DNA from: Tolypocladium sp. Sup5 PDA-1
Lineage: Eukaryota > Ascomycota > Sordariomycetes > Hypocreales > Ophiocordycipitaceae
Assembly: GCA_000750105.3 (NCBI GenBank)
Contig: JPHH03000006.1
Location: 496,001-560,000 of the forward strand
Reading direction: 5' to 3'
Length of the DNA stretch: 64,000 bases
Shown here one piece after another: positions 45,984 through 58,644 of the stretch. Within the stretch, counting starts at the first letter, position 1. Each line of letters begins with the position of its first letter. The notes beneath the pieces are model-generated. The model had not been told where the DNA came from. It saw only the letters and a list, made by a program, of their open reading frames with translations, and did no database searches. The position numbers and the translations under genes were made by a program.

Positions 45984-47094
45984 TCAGCAAAAACTCCGCG
46001 GCGTCCCTCCCCGCGAGAAAACACCCAGCCAGCACCGCACCGCCCCCGCCTCGTCGTCTTCGGTCCAGTCGTCCTGGCCCGCGAGCTCGTCTTCCTCGTC
46101 GCAGAACAGCGGCACCTCGAGGTCCAGCATGGCCTGCTTGAACGCCTCGAGCAGCCGCACCGTCGTCGCGTCGCGCTGGGGTACCATGACCACGGCGCGC
46201 GAGTCCGGCCCCAGGGCGAGGTGCTGGCTGATGGCCGAGGCGAGGAGGACCGGGTGGTCGTCGTCGTAGAGGGGGTCCGCGGCGAGGACGAGCTACATGG
46301 CCGGTGTGAGAAAAAGTCCAGACTGCAAGCAAACGACGGAGGGTCCCTACCTTGAACTGAAAAGGGGTGCCAAAGAGGCTCTGGTCGACCTCGTCCTCGC
46401 TCCCTCCCCAAGTCAACGGCCCAACCGTCAACGATCCTCCCCTCGCCTCCACCAGCGCCGCGTTCGAATCAGCATTATGCTTCAGATTCGGCACAATATT
46501 CGGCAAGTCGCTCAATGCCACGGGGACCTTCCACAACGCCGCAGCCGCCAGCCCCAGCAGCCCCGTGCCGGAGCCCAGCTCCAGCACCGGCGGCGGCGGC
46601 TGGCCGAGCGACTCATCGAACAACCTGAACAGCGACGTCGCGCTCAGCCGCGGCAGGTGCTGTGAGAGGACGTACGACGAGCCCCAAGTCTTGAAGCCGA
46701 GCGAGTCCCCCGTCAGCGCGGGCTCCCTGACGATGAGCTCAAACGGCTCGTACGCGCCACCGTCGACGCCTCCAAAGGGCCACCGCCGCACCACCTCGCC
46801 CATGGCCGTCCGCCCGCAGCGCTCCGACATGCGCCGGCTCGCCTGCTCCCAAAGATGCTCCCGCAAGTCCCCGTCGTGGATCCACGCCAACGGGCTCTTG
46901 ATGATAGTGGACAAGTACCGCATCACCTCGCCCTTGCGCTGGCTCGCGAGCGACTCCTGCTCGACGAGGATGTCGGACCGCTTGCGGCGGTGGTTCCAGA
47001 TGGGCGGGTTGAGTTCCAGGCTGGCGAGGGTGTCGAGCAGGGCCTCGTAGCTGGGCTTCTGCCACACCTGCGGGAAGTCCAACGGTGAAGTCAT
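45984..47094 (-). CDS. Family-16 protein-lysine N-methyltransferase (EFM2/EFM3, EEF2KMT-like)
   Basis: Two exons, 47094-46351 and 46292-45984, with a 58-bp intron; product 350 aa. The N-terminal ~130 residues are helical and family-specific. SAM-binding motif I is VLELGSGTGLLGLAAA, followed by the post-I acidic residue in ALSDLPNIV. The DxxY-type signature of METTL21/FAM86 enzymes is seen in AADPLYDDDHP. The segment GDSLGFKTWGSSYVLSQHL upstream of motif I is typical of FAM86/EEF2KMT relatives. These methylate lysines of translation elongation factor 2 in yeast (Efm2, Efm3); which of the two this represents cannot be decided by eye. ATG 47094 is the first with conserved-looking sequence; a longer frame upstream lacks support. 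Confidence 0.82.
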
Positions 47095-48344
47095 GGTTTT
47101 CCAAGTTGGCCTCCTTTCCAAGACGGGTTCCTCACGTAGTCTCAACACCAGCCGGCCAAACTTGGTATGTAATGAAGAAAAGGAGTGTGGTGTGTGGTGA
47201 TGAATAGAAATACCTCGCTTCAAGAGCGAGTCCCTTAGAGACGGTCCATGATTTACTCGGCTAGAATAAACGTCTTCTCCTCACTTACACAACAACGGCA
47301 CAGGATCTGGGGAAGAAGGAGAGGAGAGAAAGATCCCTGTGGGGACGAGTCGTTGGACCCTTGACGACGAGAAAATTTTGGCGGTGGTGTAAGTGGAACT
47401 ATCGTGGGCGCCGCTCCGCGGTATCCACTTTTGTGCGGGCAGCCCATCGATCGTCAACGGGAGACCAGCAACGAGACATGAGAACGAAGGACCGTGACCG
47501 TTGGGGCTAAAAATAGTCCGTAACCCGGAAGAGAAAAATAAATCGAAACGGTTTAGCGAGGAGCACTGGAGCAGGCACGGCCGCATAAAATGTCACCATC
47601 TTTATTCCTCCGGTACCCAAATTTTTTCTCAAACGGCCCAAGCTTCTGTAAAATGAGTGCAGAGCTTCTCGTTCTTTAGACGACCTGTGCGGGCATGAGT
47701 GGCATGAGTGTTATGCACCACCCTCCGAGAGCCCAGGCCAGTCGTTGCTGTGCGTGGCCGCTACACGCCTCTTTGCTCCTGCATGTCCGTGATCTACGGG
47801 ATCAACAAGGAATACCCATATCTAGCCGCGGTCGCACAACGTGTCGGACCCAGCCGGTTCCTGCAAGAGCCGTTGGCACGTGGGTCCTCCCGCCCGCTGT
47901 TCTGGAGCTCCCAGTCAGGCCCCCCACCACAGCAACAACGTCACCGAGTCAAGACAACCTCAGCATGACTGACACCCCCCTCTCATATTAGCTATTCATG
48001 CCCGCACCCTTTGTCAGTTGCACAAGTCACACATTCACAGTCACACCCAACGCACATCTGCTTGTTTAAATGTTTCACTGTATTTTGCCTGTCGGCCTCG
48101 CACTCGTGGTATCAGTCAATCAGTTGGCCGTTCCGGCGCCAGAGAGCATCATGGCTCCCTCCCCATAGCTCCTTTGGTGCATGCAAGAGTTCCCCTTTCC
48201 GTGATCCTGATGCAAATGCAAAATAGTTTCCCTATCCTGTACGCCTTTTGCCAAATGTTTTGAAAACAGCGCTCCCTTCCGTGCAAAATCGGCAAATATG
48301 TCCGCCACACCTCCCTCGCCTTGGCACCAAGTGCCCGGGACCCC
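47095..48344. other. Intergenic region between methyltransferase and ELL genes
   Basis: 1.25 kb, presumed methyltransferase promoter plus ELL 3' UTR. No gene recognised. Confidence 0.5.
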
Positions 48345-48960
48345 CTAGTACCTTTCCGGAGAATACTGCTTGTAAATCTCCTTCTTCATCATCTGCAGGC
48401 GGCCTCTCATATCCAAGAGGTCCGCCAGCTTCTCCGTCGGCGGCTCATCCAACGCCGAGATCTCGTAGTGGAGCGCCTCGTACTTCTGGTAGTACGCCTT
48501 GAACTTGCTGGCCTTGGTCATCACGTCCGTCGGAACGCTCTCCACCACTCGCCGCTTCACCACCGTGGGCTTGCCCTCTCCCTCTGCCTTGCGCTTCTTT
48601 GGCGCCGGCGGGGTGCTCTCGTCCAATTCGGAGGCGTTGGTCGGCGGCGAGGACGCCAGCGGCGACGACTTGGTCGGCGAGGTATTCTTGGCCGTCTTGA
48701 ACGAAGACGACGTGCCAGTGTTCCGGGACGGCGGCCCGACATTCGATTGGCGCGGCTTGGAGACGGGCGCCGGCAGTGGCTGCTTCGGCTTGATGCGCTT
48801 CGACAAGGGGGTCCCCGAGCTGGAGCTGGAATCGTCCTCCCGAGGCCGCTTCATCGGCTGCTGCGGCTGCGGCTGCGGCTTCTTGGCAGGCGGCGCGCGG
48901 TTGACAGGCTTCGTGTTGACGACGACTGTGTCCTTGGGTTTAGCGGGCCCGGGAGCGGGC

Positions 48961-48994
<34 letters not shown>

Positions 48995-50583
48995 CCTTGG
49001 GCTTCGGCTTGGGCTTAGGTTTCTCGACGAGGGCCTCATCTCCAGACGAATCCGAGTTCTCGATGATTGCCGCCGACAGCACGCGGACACCAGTTGCTTT
49101 GCCTCCAGTCTTGGCCTTGGTGGGAGGTGGCTTCTGCACCGCAGGCTTGGCCTTGCTGTTACCCAGCAGTCGCTTTACCTGAGCCTCCTGAGCACTAGGC
49201 TTCTTCGACTTGGGCAGAGGGTTCGAGTTTGATCGCGACATGGTCTCGCCTCCAGCCTTTGCCTTGTCGCTGTCCCCATCGTCCTTGGACCCAGAGCTGT
49301 CGTCCGCCTTCTGCACCTTGATCTTCGGCGCTGGCTGCGAAGGGCCTTTTGCCAGGTTGGCCTGGAGGCGGCTCAGACATTTGCCCTTTCCTCGCTCTTC
49401 CTTGGGCAGCAGCCGCTGCCACTCCACCTCAGATGATGACAGTCGTTGCTTGTCGTACTGCCGAATGGCGTTGTCGATGACGGTCTGTCGCTCTTCCTGG
49501 GAGGTGTAGTCGTACTTCCAAACGTCGAGTTCTTTCCAGCACGACTTCTTCATGGCCCACTTCTTCGTATCAGGGAGAAACTCGGCCATCTTCTCCAAGG
49601 TCGGTCGGAACTCGGCGTCCTTTGCTGTCCATTTCTCTCGCAGGTATTCGGTGGTCCGATCCTTGACGGCGAGTTCGTGGACCAGCACAACTCTCTGCTC
49701 TTTCTTCCGCTCCATAACTTGTTGTGAGGCAGATAGGACGGGGGTCGAAGACGGCGAACGGGTGGCATTGAGGGCGGGTGAAGTTGGCATGGACTTCGGG
49801 GTGGTGCTGTAGCCTGCCCACAGCTTGCTCTTGACCTTTGCCGATGCATTCTTCGAAGGAACCTTCTCAACCAAGTGAGCTCTATGGCAATATTAGCATT
49901 GTTGTTCCGCCAGAGGGCAGGGCCATTTACGGCCTACCTGTCCCGTGCCGCATCGTGGGCTGCCAATCCATTCTGGAGAGCTTCAATGTCGGAATCCAAG
50001 CCGGACGACGTCGAGCTCTTGCTGCTGGAAGTGACGGGTTTGGGTTTGGGATCGGCCTCCTTGACTGTCTTGACGGGTTTCTTCTTCTGCATGGGGGCCG
50101 ACGACTTGGGCTTGGGCCTCTTGAACAACGATCCTGTCTGCGGGAGTCGCTCGGCTCTTCGGGTCGATTCAAATGGCTTCGTGAGGTAGAGGTCGATGGG
50201 TGTGTCGTCGGGAGGGGGGGAAATTCGGTGTGATCGACTGCCATAGTGAAGCGTCTGGCGAGAATCGGGTCAGCATACCAGTACCATCGAAATCGTCCAA
50301 GGAGAGACGCAACGCTCGGCTTGGCTCTTCCCACGCAAGGAGAAGACTCAAGCAGGCAGAAAACAACAGAGGAGCTAGAGAGGGGTTGCACAAAAAAGAT
50401 CCCACGTACCGGTGCATCTCCCAAGGCTACATGCAGGTCATCGCCATTGCGGGCACTCTGGATCAAGTTTGCAACAACATCGTCGCTGAGAGAGAGGACG
50501 AACGCCTGGGGAGGTAGGCCAGAGTCTCCGTCAGAGGAGCCGTCGAGCAGCAGGCCGCTCTCTGGCACCTTGAGGGAGTTCAT
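48345..50583 (-). CDS. RNA polymerase II elongation factor ELL
   Basis: Three exons: 50583-50410, 50254-49938 and 49881-48345; product 675 aa. The N-terminus (FVLSLSDDVVANLIQSARNG, then LHVALGDAP) fits the ELL N-terminal domain that contacts Pol II. A following block (EWQRLLPKEERGKG) belongs to the conserved half. The middle is low-complexity: Lys/Ser-rich, a seven-fold Ala-Pro repeat encoded by a GCAGGA microsatellite near 48957-48994, and basic nuclear signals. The last ~60 residues (FKAYYQKYEALHYEISAL ... EIYKQYSPERY) resemble the occludin-homology domain of ELL/occludin. ELL suppresses transient pausing of Pol II, with EAF as partner. A family-level call is fairly safe; orthology to fission-yeast ell1 is inferred. 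Confidence 0.78.
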
Positions 50584-53449
50584 GATTGGGTTGTATCAAG
50601 GGAAACAGAGCAGATGCAGGTTTCGGGGTTCGGTGTGGTGGTCGGATGGGTGTTGGTAGATGCGGTGCCGGGATGCTTGAAGATGTTGATCCCCGCGGTG
50701 TTGTTGATGGAGGGGAAAAGAGAGGTTCGGTGGTGAGTCCTGCTGAAGAGCGGGCTTTAAGTATCGTCGAGCGAACAGGCCGTCACATTGTCGACTATTG
50801 TTCGGCGGGAGCAGTGAATGGGTGAATGGCCGGCCGGTGGTGCAGCGGACCCAAGCAGCCGCCAGCGGGAGAACAAAGGCAATTCACTGCCAGCGTCCCC
50901 CAGAGGGACAGCAATGAATAGGATGTGCACAATACCGAACCGACGAAAGGGCCCCGGACAATAGCGAGTCGGATGGCGAACGCAGCAGCGCACAATGAGC
51001 TCCCCGGCCGCGAGTGGTGAAGGAAGGTGAGGAGAGAAGAGAGGCTCCGTCACGGGCGAGGCACCAAGAGGGATGGATGGAGTGGAAGAGAGAGTGGAGG
51101 TGGAGGGATGGACGGAAGCTTGCTGGGCAGTGGGCACAGTCAGTTGGGTCGGGCTGGAGGGGGTCCACCGCTGGAGAGAGGGCGTGGTGGGCGTGGGCTT
51201 AGGCGTGGGCGACCAGCCAGCACGGGCAGCCGTAGAAACCGCCCCAGTATTACCGGCCAAGGTACCTGGAGCTAGCTGCAGCAGTCTGGGCGTGGTGGTG
51301 GTGCAGCCACTGTAGACTTTGTCCAGCAGCGGAGTCGACGCACCCACGCAGACCTGGAGCGTCCCGCCACCAGGGAGGACAGTCGCAGCACCGGGCCAGA
51401 GCTACCAGGCCGTGGGCCATGGCACGGGCGGGTGGGTGTGCAGGTACATCCGCGGTACCACCCGTGGCACCGGCCAGCCCAGCCCAGCCTGTAGCGCGGT
51501 GGAACTGGACAGGGGTGGAGGCGAGCGAGGGCAGTTCCGGGGGCGTTAGTGGCTGGCGGAGGATGCGCTGGCCCAGCACCACCAACCGGGAAGTATTTAC
51601 ACAGTGAGTGCATGGTCGGTGGTGGTTTTGATGGGATGAAACCTACGCCGATGAATGCATGCACTGTTTGCTCGAGCGCCTTATCTCGCCTCGCCTCTCC
51701 TCCAAGACTCCGTTCGGTGAGGACGCGGGAAGTGGCCCGAAAGGCAACGGGAAGCTGTCACTTTCAGGGCGGGACGAGGAGGTGCAGTGTCTGGCAGCCA
51801 GCGGAGGCGACCTGGACTACTTGCAGCACAGCTCCAGATTTGTCCGTACATGGCAGCATAGGTAACTTACCTAGGTACCTTATGCATGCAGCGCAGCGTC
51901 GCAGAACAGCCACAGTCAACCGCAGCCACGGCCAGGCGCTCGGCTCTACCGACTCAGCACGATCGCTTCCTCTTTTGGCTGCGAACCGGCCAGGAGAGGC
52001 GAGAAAGAGAGACATGCAGCGGGCGCCAACCCGCCTACCGCCGTCGGGCTATCTCAATCGGATGGGTTCATCACTGGACGAATGTCGATGTGTTGCTGCA
52101 GAGACTGTTACTAACCCACCTCACCACTCCAAGACTCCATCGTCACGCTTCGGCTTCCTGTCAGACTCGTATGGTCCTATGTACTTCGTACTCCGTACAG
52201 CACCTCGCTAGCACGGGCTGGCATGACGGACGGCAGTGGCCGGGAGACGGCACCCGAACGTGGCTCGCCCGCGTCAACGTTCGCGCGATTGTGCCGAGTC
52301 GTCCCAATGTTAAATTCGGGCTGACACACGCTCCCACCCCTCCCTCCCTCCCTCTCGGCTCTCTGCCATTGCTGGATAAGGAGCGGACGGGCCTCCCAGA
52401 TCGATCCCTTCGTAGTCGCGCACACACGATTCTGATCCGTTCACTTACTCTGCAATCGATCGTGACGCCGGCTGGAGACAGGGCGACGATGCCTGTGCCA
52501 CGGTGACACTACCTAGGTAGTCAGAGTCAGCAGGTCGCCTGCTCCTACACGCAGTCGTCGGCGGCGGTTAACCCGGATGTCGACGGCCGTCTCCGCCAGG
52601 TCTCACTGCGTCAGACTAATCAGAGGCACTGACGGAGCACGGAGTGACGAGCCGTGGGTTGTGTGCTTATTATTCCCTGGCCGAAAGGGTTGTCGTCGAA
52701 GGAAACGGCTGAATCTGGCAGATGCTCAGCAGCTCAGGTCAGCCACGGCCGGAATCCCCGTCCGTGTACCAAATCACAAGCCATCCGCTGGCTGCGCGTG
52801 CGACGCACGACGCACGACTATCTCTCTGCCTCTGCCTCGCTCTCGTCAAGCTGCCGATGCTGGCCAAGGTTCATGACTGCAGGACCACGCCGCGGCTTGC
52901 ATCTGCATCTGTGAACGGCGACCTGTCGTGCTACGTACCATCGGATCATCATTAACCACCACTAACCTAACCACCCACTCGCACAACCCAACCTTGCCAA
53001 CCCACTCCCGCCAACTGCGGAAACCTTCTCTGTCGTCTTCCACGGACGCACCGGTATGGGCACCGGCATGTGCCTGGCCGGGTAAGGCAGACGGCTCGTC
53101 TTGCCATCTACGTAGGTACCTTGTGCCCGCTCTGCTCCCGCGTTGAGGCTGGCGGGCCCCGAGACACGAGAGAATGTGGCACGAGACAAGGCGACTATTT
53201 AGGCACTGGCAGCGCTGACATCACCAACGCCGACCCTCCGCCTTTGCGGCAGTCGCTTCGTGTTGGCCCAGCTCCTCAGCCTCGTATGCGGCCGCCCTCT
53301 CGCTGCCGCTCCTGTCACACTGTGTTGGTCTCTTCCATGACATGTACTCTGCTCCGGCCAGACTGCAAGATACATCCAAGAGCCCAAGCTTGCAATACTG
53401 TACGGAGTAGTAGCCGTTTGCTCACGGCTCTCGACACCCACCTCTGCCC

Positions 53450-54143
53450 TCAATTTATCAGCAGACGTCCGCTGGTGGAAAGTGCCAGCAAAGTACCCTC
53501 GATGTATCTCGGCAGGATGTCCATGTGGGGAGGGGTGTGGCTGCAGCAGGGGTGCCTCTGCTTGGCGCGCATGTGCTGCTTGGCCTGACAGCCCTCGACG
53601 GGGACGCCTCGGAGCAGCGACACGACGAGCGAGGTGATGCCATGGCATTCGTACTCGTACAATCAGTACGCACACACTCCGAAGGCCAGCGGACCGACAC
53701 GTTGGGATCCCTGCGGGAATCCTTCGCGACAGACGTCGGCCACGATCGCCTATAAGGGCACTCGTGGTTCCAGTCCCCAATGGGGGCCGCGTTGGAGGGG
53801 GAGAGACCCATCAGAGGGGGGGCGTCTGCGGATGGATCGATGGGGATGATCTTGGGGTCCTGTTCCTGAAACTCATCAACGCTGCTGGCGGTGCCTGACG
53901 CTCTCAAACACAAACCATCCTGCGGCCAGCGCGCCGACAGATGGTCACAGCATTGCCGCATATACAGCCAACGTCTATCCGTAGTGCTGTCCCTGAATGG
54001 AAGCGATGGAAATGAGTCCGCAGCTCGCCCTTGACATTTGGCGGGAGAAGCCCACCGACTCCACAAGAGCTCTGGATGATACCCCATCCGCCATCCCTCG
54101 TGGTCGCCAGGACTGCTGCCAGCGAAAACAACAGCCACGGCAT
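53450..54143 (-). CDS. Possible small spliced gene, unrecognised
   Basis: Evidence is compositional. A 68-codon stretch ending at 53450 (HGITSLVVSLLRGVPVEGC ... IEGTLLALSTS) has ~85% G/C at third positions. An in-phase candidate intron at 53654-53700, with a CTGAT branch-like box, joins it to an upstream segment (QDPKIIPIDPSADAPPLMG) that is also G/C at third positions. Farther upstream an ATG at 54143 opens MPWLLFSLAAVLA, a possible signal peptide, but in a different frame, and the only evident intron to connect it would be ~34 bp, too short. The model is incomplete; the composition could be chance in GC-rich DNA. Confidence 0.2.
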
Positions 54144-54359
54144 CGTGGACGTTGTTAGCTGTCGTCTCGTTTCACGAACCCGAGGCCCAACGTGCAGGCG
54201 CATTTGTTGGTCGCCCTCTCTATACGTCCGGCTGACAGCTACAATGTTCTTGTTGCAATCGTCCCAAATCGACTCCACGCTGCCGAGTCAAGACAAAGAT
54301 TACGGGAGCAGGGCTTTTTTTCGGCAGGGCGCGGAGGCACACGCCCAGCACTAACAGCC

Positions 54360-54378
54360 GGGGGGGGGGGGGGGGGGG
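54360..54378. repeat. Poly-G tract, 19 bp
   Basis: An uninterrupted run of 19 G on the plus strand in intergenic DNA. Its length may be inexact because such runs are error-prone. Confidence 0.85.
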
Positions 54379-57300
54379 CGGACGTCGGAGACGCAAGCAC
54401 AGTGTCTCGCCATGCGAAGCTTATCCAAGACAGCTGATTCTGCTCTGGTACGCACCCGTTCCAGACTCATCTCGCCGTGCCTACAAAATGCTCTGCACTC
54501 CCCCACCCTTCGCGCCCTTCTCGGGAACGGCCATCCCCACGGATCAAGTTGCACGGCGAGTCGAGGCGACGAGGGCTACTCCGTACCTACCTATGCTCGC
54601 ACGGAGCGCTACCGCAGCTGAAAGTCGGGTCAGGTCAGGATCCACAGCCATCCGAGTGCAGCATCTTGACGCGAGTGTTGTTCGTGCGCCGCGACGACGA
54701 GGCTATTGTTTTGCGGCGCCGTCGCCCGTTGGCCCACCTAGATGATGGTGACAGCCATGGCATGCCGAAGGCGCTGAGATCCTGGCCAACATGCAGCGGG
54801 TGTGGTTCGTACCGTACGAAGTAACAAGCGCGGAGACAGCCCGCTCCATCTCATCTCATCTGACAAGCGAATTGCCGCTCCAGGCGACCCAATTGACGGC
54901 GACGAGAGCAGGCGAAGCGAATTAGAGGCACGCTTCACTTTCATTTCGATTCGTACGAGTACGTTACGCGCAACAACGTGGCGGTGCCTGTGGCTCTGTC
55001 GAGGCTTGGTGCTCGGCATGGCGTCATTCGGCGAGGGCCAGCGTCACCGGACATGACATGATGTTGCTGTCGCTCAAAGAGTCAATGTGACGACCAGCAC
55101 GGTTGACGAAGCTCAGGCCAACTTTGTCGACTTTCTTGTTTGTGTAATTGTTTGTTTTGCCTGCGTCCTGTGCGCGCAGAGCCCCGAGGGCCTCCCGTCT
55201 TGACCAGCCCTGGTCTCGTTTATCTCCGCCAGAGGTGGCGAGACTTTGACAAGCTCACCCCGGCACGACAAGGCAATGTCAAATCTGCGATGCCGGATGC
55301 CGATGGGGTTCGCCGGTCGTCCTTTTCCAACAACAAGTTCCATGCATTGTGGCTCTCCTCTCGGGGGTCTTCATAGCATACGGACTACGGAGTACTTGCG
55401 AAGTACTCGTACATGCATGCATGCACCCGCCTTGGCCGGCAAGTCACCCCTTGTCCATGCCCCTCGCATCGTGCCATGGATCGTCAGGAAAACATTTGCT
55501 GTACGGGCTCGCATGCCACGAGGACTCACTCAAGTCACTCTGGCGTTCCCGACGGTTTGTTCCCATCAACCGGACCAGCCCGCTGCAAGGCATGCCAATC
55601 AGGCATGGCGTCGTGCGCCGTCGGTCCACTAGTCGCTCCGCTCACCTGAGTTAATGGATCCGCAAGCCCAGAGCATCTCCCTCGTCGTTCTGGTCGAGTT
55701 CCGGTCGTCTGTCTGAAGCAGTGAGCAGCACTGGGCCAATTTGGCCTGGTACTTGAAACAGGTCTGTCATTCAAATAGTCACATTGCTGTGCCGCAATCC
55801 TGCAATCCAGGACGTCTTCGCCGAAAAGCCTAGTCCGTACAGCTGCCTTGCGTGGAATAAGGTAGTCGCCCCTACGAACATGCGATCGCCACCACACCTC
55901 CTCTCCATCCATCCTTGTGCACCGCGGCGAGCCAGGCCTGCGAACTCCCGGCCCGGACAGTTCCTAGCATCGGCACCCGTACCGGCGTCCACACATGGCT
56001 GGACATGACCGAGAAAGAGGGGGTCTCGTCTTATAGTCCGTACTGTACCTACCTAGATGACATGATCCTCTCCCCTCATCTGCACCTCTGCCATCGATCC
56101 TCCCCCCAACGGGCAGCTAGTCCCGACGTCTATCCAACTTCTACTCTGAGGCAAACGGCGGCGAGATTAATATCCCCAACCTGCCCACCGCAGTTCACGT
56201 AACCCATAAGTCGGTAGCAACAGATGCCAGCCACCGGGGCCGAGAACGCGAGAGCTCAACACCCAATCGGTACTCGCTCTCGTCGCTAGCCGATCCTATG
56301 GACGACGGAGACTGACATCCGTAGCCATCCCTAGCCAATGCCCGTTGTCTCCGCGGGCTTCCTTTTTTGCGGGGGTGCGTGCCTGGATGCTGAAGAGAAG
56401 CCTTTTTTCTCTTGCTCTTCGCTTTTTTCTCATACGGAGCCTGCGTCCTGCCCCCTGACGATGAGCTTACTCGTACTCGTATTAGCTGAATGTCCGGGGA
56501 TAGGGGACGCGGGCAGCTGGAGCCATGGCGACAGCTTCAAACATCAAAACCCTCGTACCGCCGGAAAATATTTTTCTCTCGCCCTCGTGCTGGCCTGCCT
56601 TTCGCTTCTTTCCCTTTCCCGCCAACCCAGTCGTTCGCACTCGTAGCCGATGCCGTTTCTCGCCGGCCCAGCGACACCGGCGAGTAGTCTCGCGGGGAAG
56701 GTCGTTGGGCAAGCCACCACCGCCGCCACCTTTTTTTGTCACGGCCACTTTATGGCGATGCCACCCCCAGCTTTCGCGAAAAGGCGGGGGGTGTGGGAGG
56801 CTGTTGTCCCCCTCACCCGCGCACCATCGCGTATGAGTGAAATTATATCGACCGAGTTCTGTTGGGGTGCGGAGTCCTTGGCCATGAATGGTTTTCTGGC
56901 GTTTAAGCCATCCCAAGAGATTTGAGCGATACAGAATGCCTGCTTCCAGCCACCGTCCATTCGCCCATGCCTCACTTGCTCACCACACATCGCCGGACGT
57001 TTACTCATAAACCAAGGTACTACGAGGCGCGGCGGTTCGTCTGCTGGCACGGGCAAGCGACCTTCCCCACTGACACGGACACGCTGCACGCATGCATGTT
57101 CCCCAGATCAATTTAGTTTTCTTGGGGGCAGCCAGGACGTAACCCTCCCGTCACCCAGAAAGGCAACCCCGGCAAGCCAGGGATCGCTCCAAGGTCCGGA
57201 CGAACCTTGAGCGGCGGTTGTAAGAGGGCGCATGTGGTCGCTCTGTCACGCATACCCGCGGCTACATCGCTTGCATGATTTGCAGCTGTTCTTGCGCACA

Positions 57301-57925
57301 TCACCTGCCGGATTCTTGGCACGTGGTAGGCAGTGCTACTGCTGATCTTGGATGGGCAATGGTTTGGATGATGTGTCAGAGGTTGGCCGCGGTGTCTCAG
57401 CGTTACGTCTTCGCGACGGGACGTCCATCGGACGACGCAGAATGGGACGAGGTGGTGCCAAACTGGGCTTGCTCATGGGTGCATGGATGGATGGGCAACG
57501 ACCGTGTTGACGAGAATGTCTCGCAGGGTGGAGTGCCGCACTACCGCTTGTTCCTGAGACATGCCGCGGGGCTAGAAGATCGAGATTCCCATCCACCATC
57601 GGATGCCAATGCATTGTAGTACCCGCGAGTGTACCTACGAGTGTTGGCTGTGGCCACTTCTGGGAGACTGGTGAGTATCACGGGGCGCGCTGCAGCACTT
57701 GGCAAATAGGAGGAGAGCAACGCAAGCATTTTGAAACGAGGTGCCCCAACCTAAGGAATGCTCCCTTTTCTCATCATGGGCCGTGCCGACCATCTCCCAT
57801 CTTCGCCTTCGAGGCTAGGTATTCTTGGTGCAGGTCCTCCCGTCATTTGACTCACTCGAAGCACATCGCTCGGTCATGGCTCATGGTTCTCGCAGCAACG
57901 TCGTTCCCGTCTCTTCTGGCTCCAC

Positions 57926-58644
57926 TTACTGCGTCTTGAAGAGCAGGATAGCGCAGTGGCCGAGGTAAAAGTAAATGAAGTGCTTCGTCTCTATATCAAA
58001 GGGCCGTCGTCAGCCGGCGCCACATTATAGACGAGGGGGTTGAGGCTCTGAATACGCCTTCGCATTCGAGATTCGTCAACGTACCGTGGGTCACGAAGCT
58101 GCCAAAGTTGCGGCCAACGATGCAGTGCCAGGTCGGGCCCTTTCGCTCGTCAAACTGTGCATGGCGGTTAGTCGGCTCGGTCCTGGTTACACGGAGGTCG
58201 CGCCACGCGATGGGGGTTGCATTAGCAACACTCACAGTCCGCTTAATGTGTTGGGCAATGTCCTGCCAGGCCGTGTTAGTAACGTACGTCTCTCTGTGGA
58301 CATGGCAATCATAAGAGCAATGTCGATGCCAACCTTTTCAATGGTGAACTTGGCCATGGCCTCCTGAGCTGTCCAGGCTTGTCAGCCGCGGTCCACTGGG
58401 TGAGCCTAATAACCGACGTACCAATCTCAATCGACTCCTGTTGCATGTCGTCCGTCTTGATTTCCGTCAGTTACTTGCAATATCGGTTTCCACGTGCCAT
58501 CTTACCATGTCGGCCGACTTGATCTGAGCTAGAGAGCTGTTGTCAGCGACCTTGTTCTCCCGCTCTGAGCTACAGACATGACGCACCTTCGAGCTTCTCC
58601 CGCGGCGCGGGAGTCTCAAGCTTCTCGACTTGCTTGTCGGACAT
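57926..58644 (-). CDS. Dynein light chain LC8 (DYNLL type)
   Basis: Seven exons: 58644-58587, 58528-58506, 58455-58422, 58368-58334, 58262-58236, 58154-58085 and 57990-57926; product 103 aa. The conserved core runs from [20 protein letters not shown] to [20 protein letters not shown], the family's target-binding strand. The N-terminal ~20 residues ([19 protein letters not shown]) extend beyond the usual 89. LC8 is a homodimeric hub that promotes dimerisation of dynein intermediate chain and many other partners. Every splice junction restores conserved sequence, so the seven-exon model is secure even though exons 2-5 are only 23-35 bp. Confidence 0.94.

Larger units (their letters stand above)
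50584..57925. other. 7.3-kb region without a well supported gene
   Basis: The largest gap in the window, between the ELL start codon and the 3' end of LC8. Many open frames occur but most have no domain or codon bias. It contains a 19-G run (54360-54378), palindromes TACCTAGGTA at 51868 and 52510, several TACGGAGTA/TACTCCGTA motifs (52189, 53401, 54577, 55386) and GCAT microsatellites near 55412. One stretch, 53450-54143 on the minus strand, has coding-like composition and is listed separately. A non-coding RNA or upstream regulatory region is possible. Confidence 0.45.
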
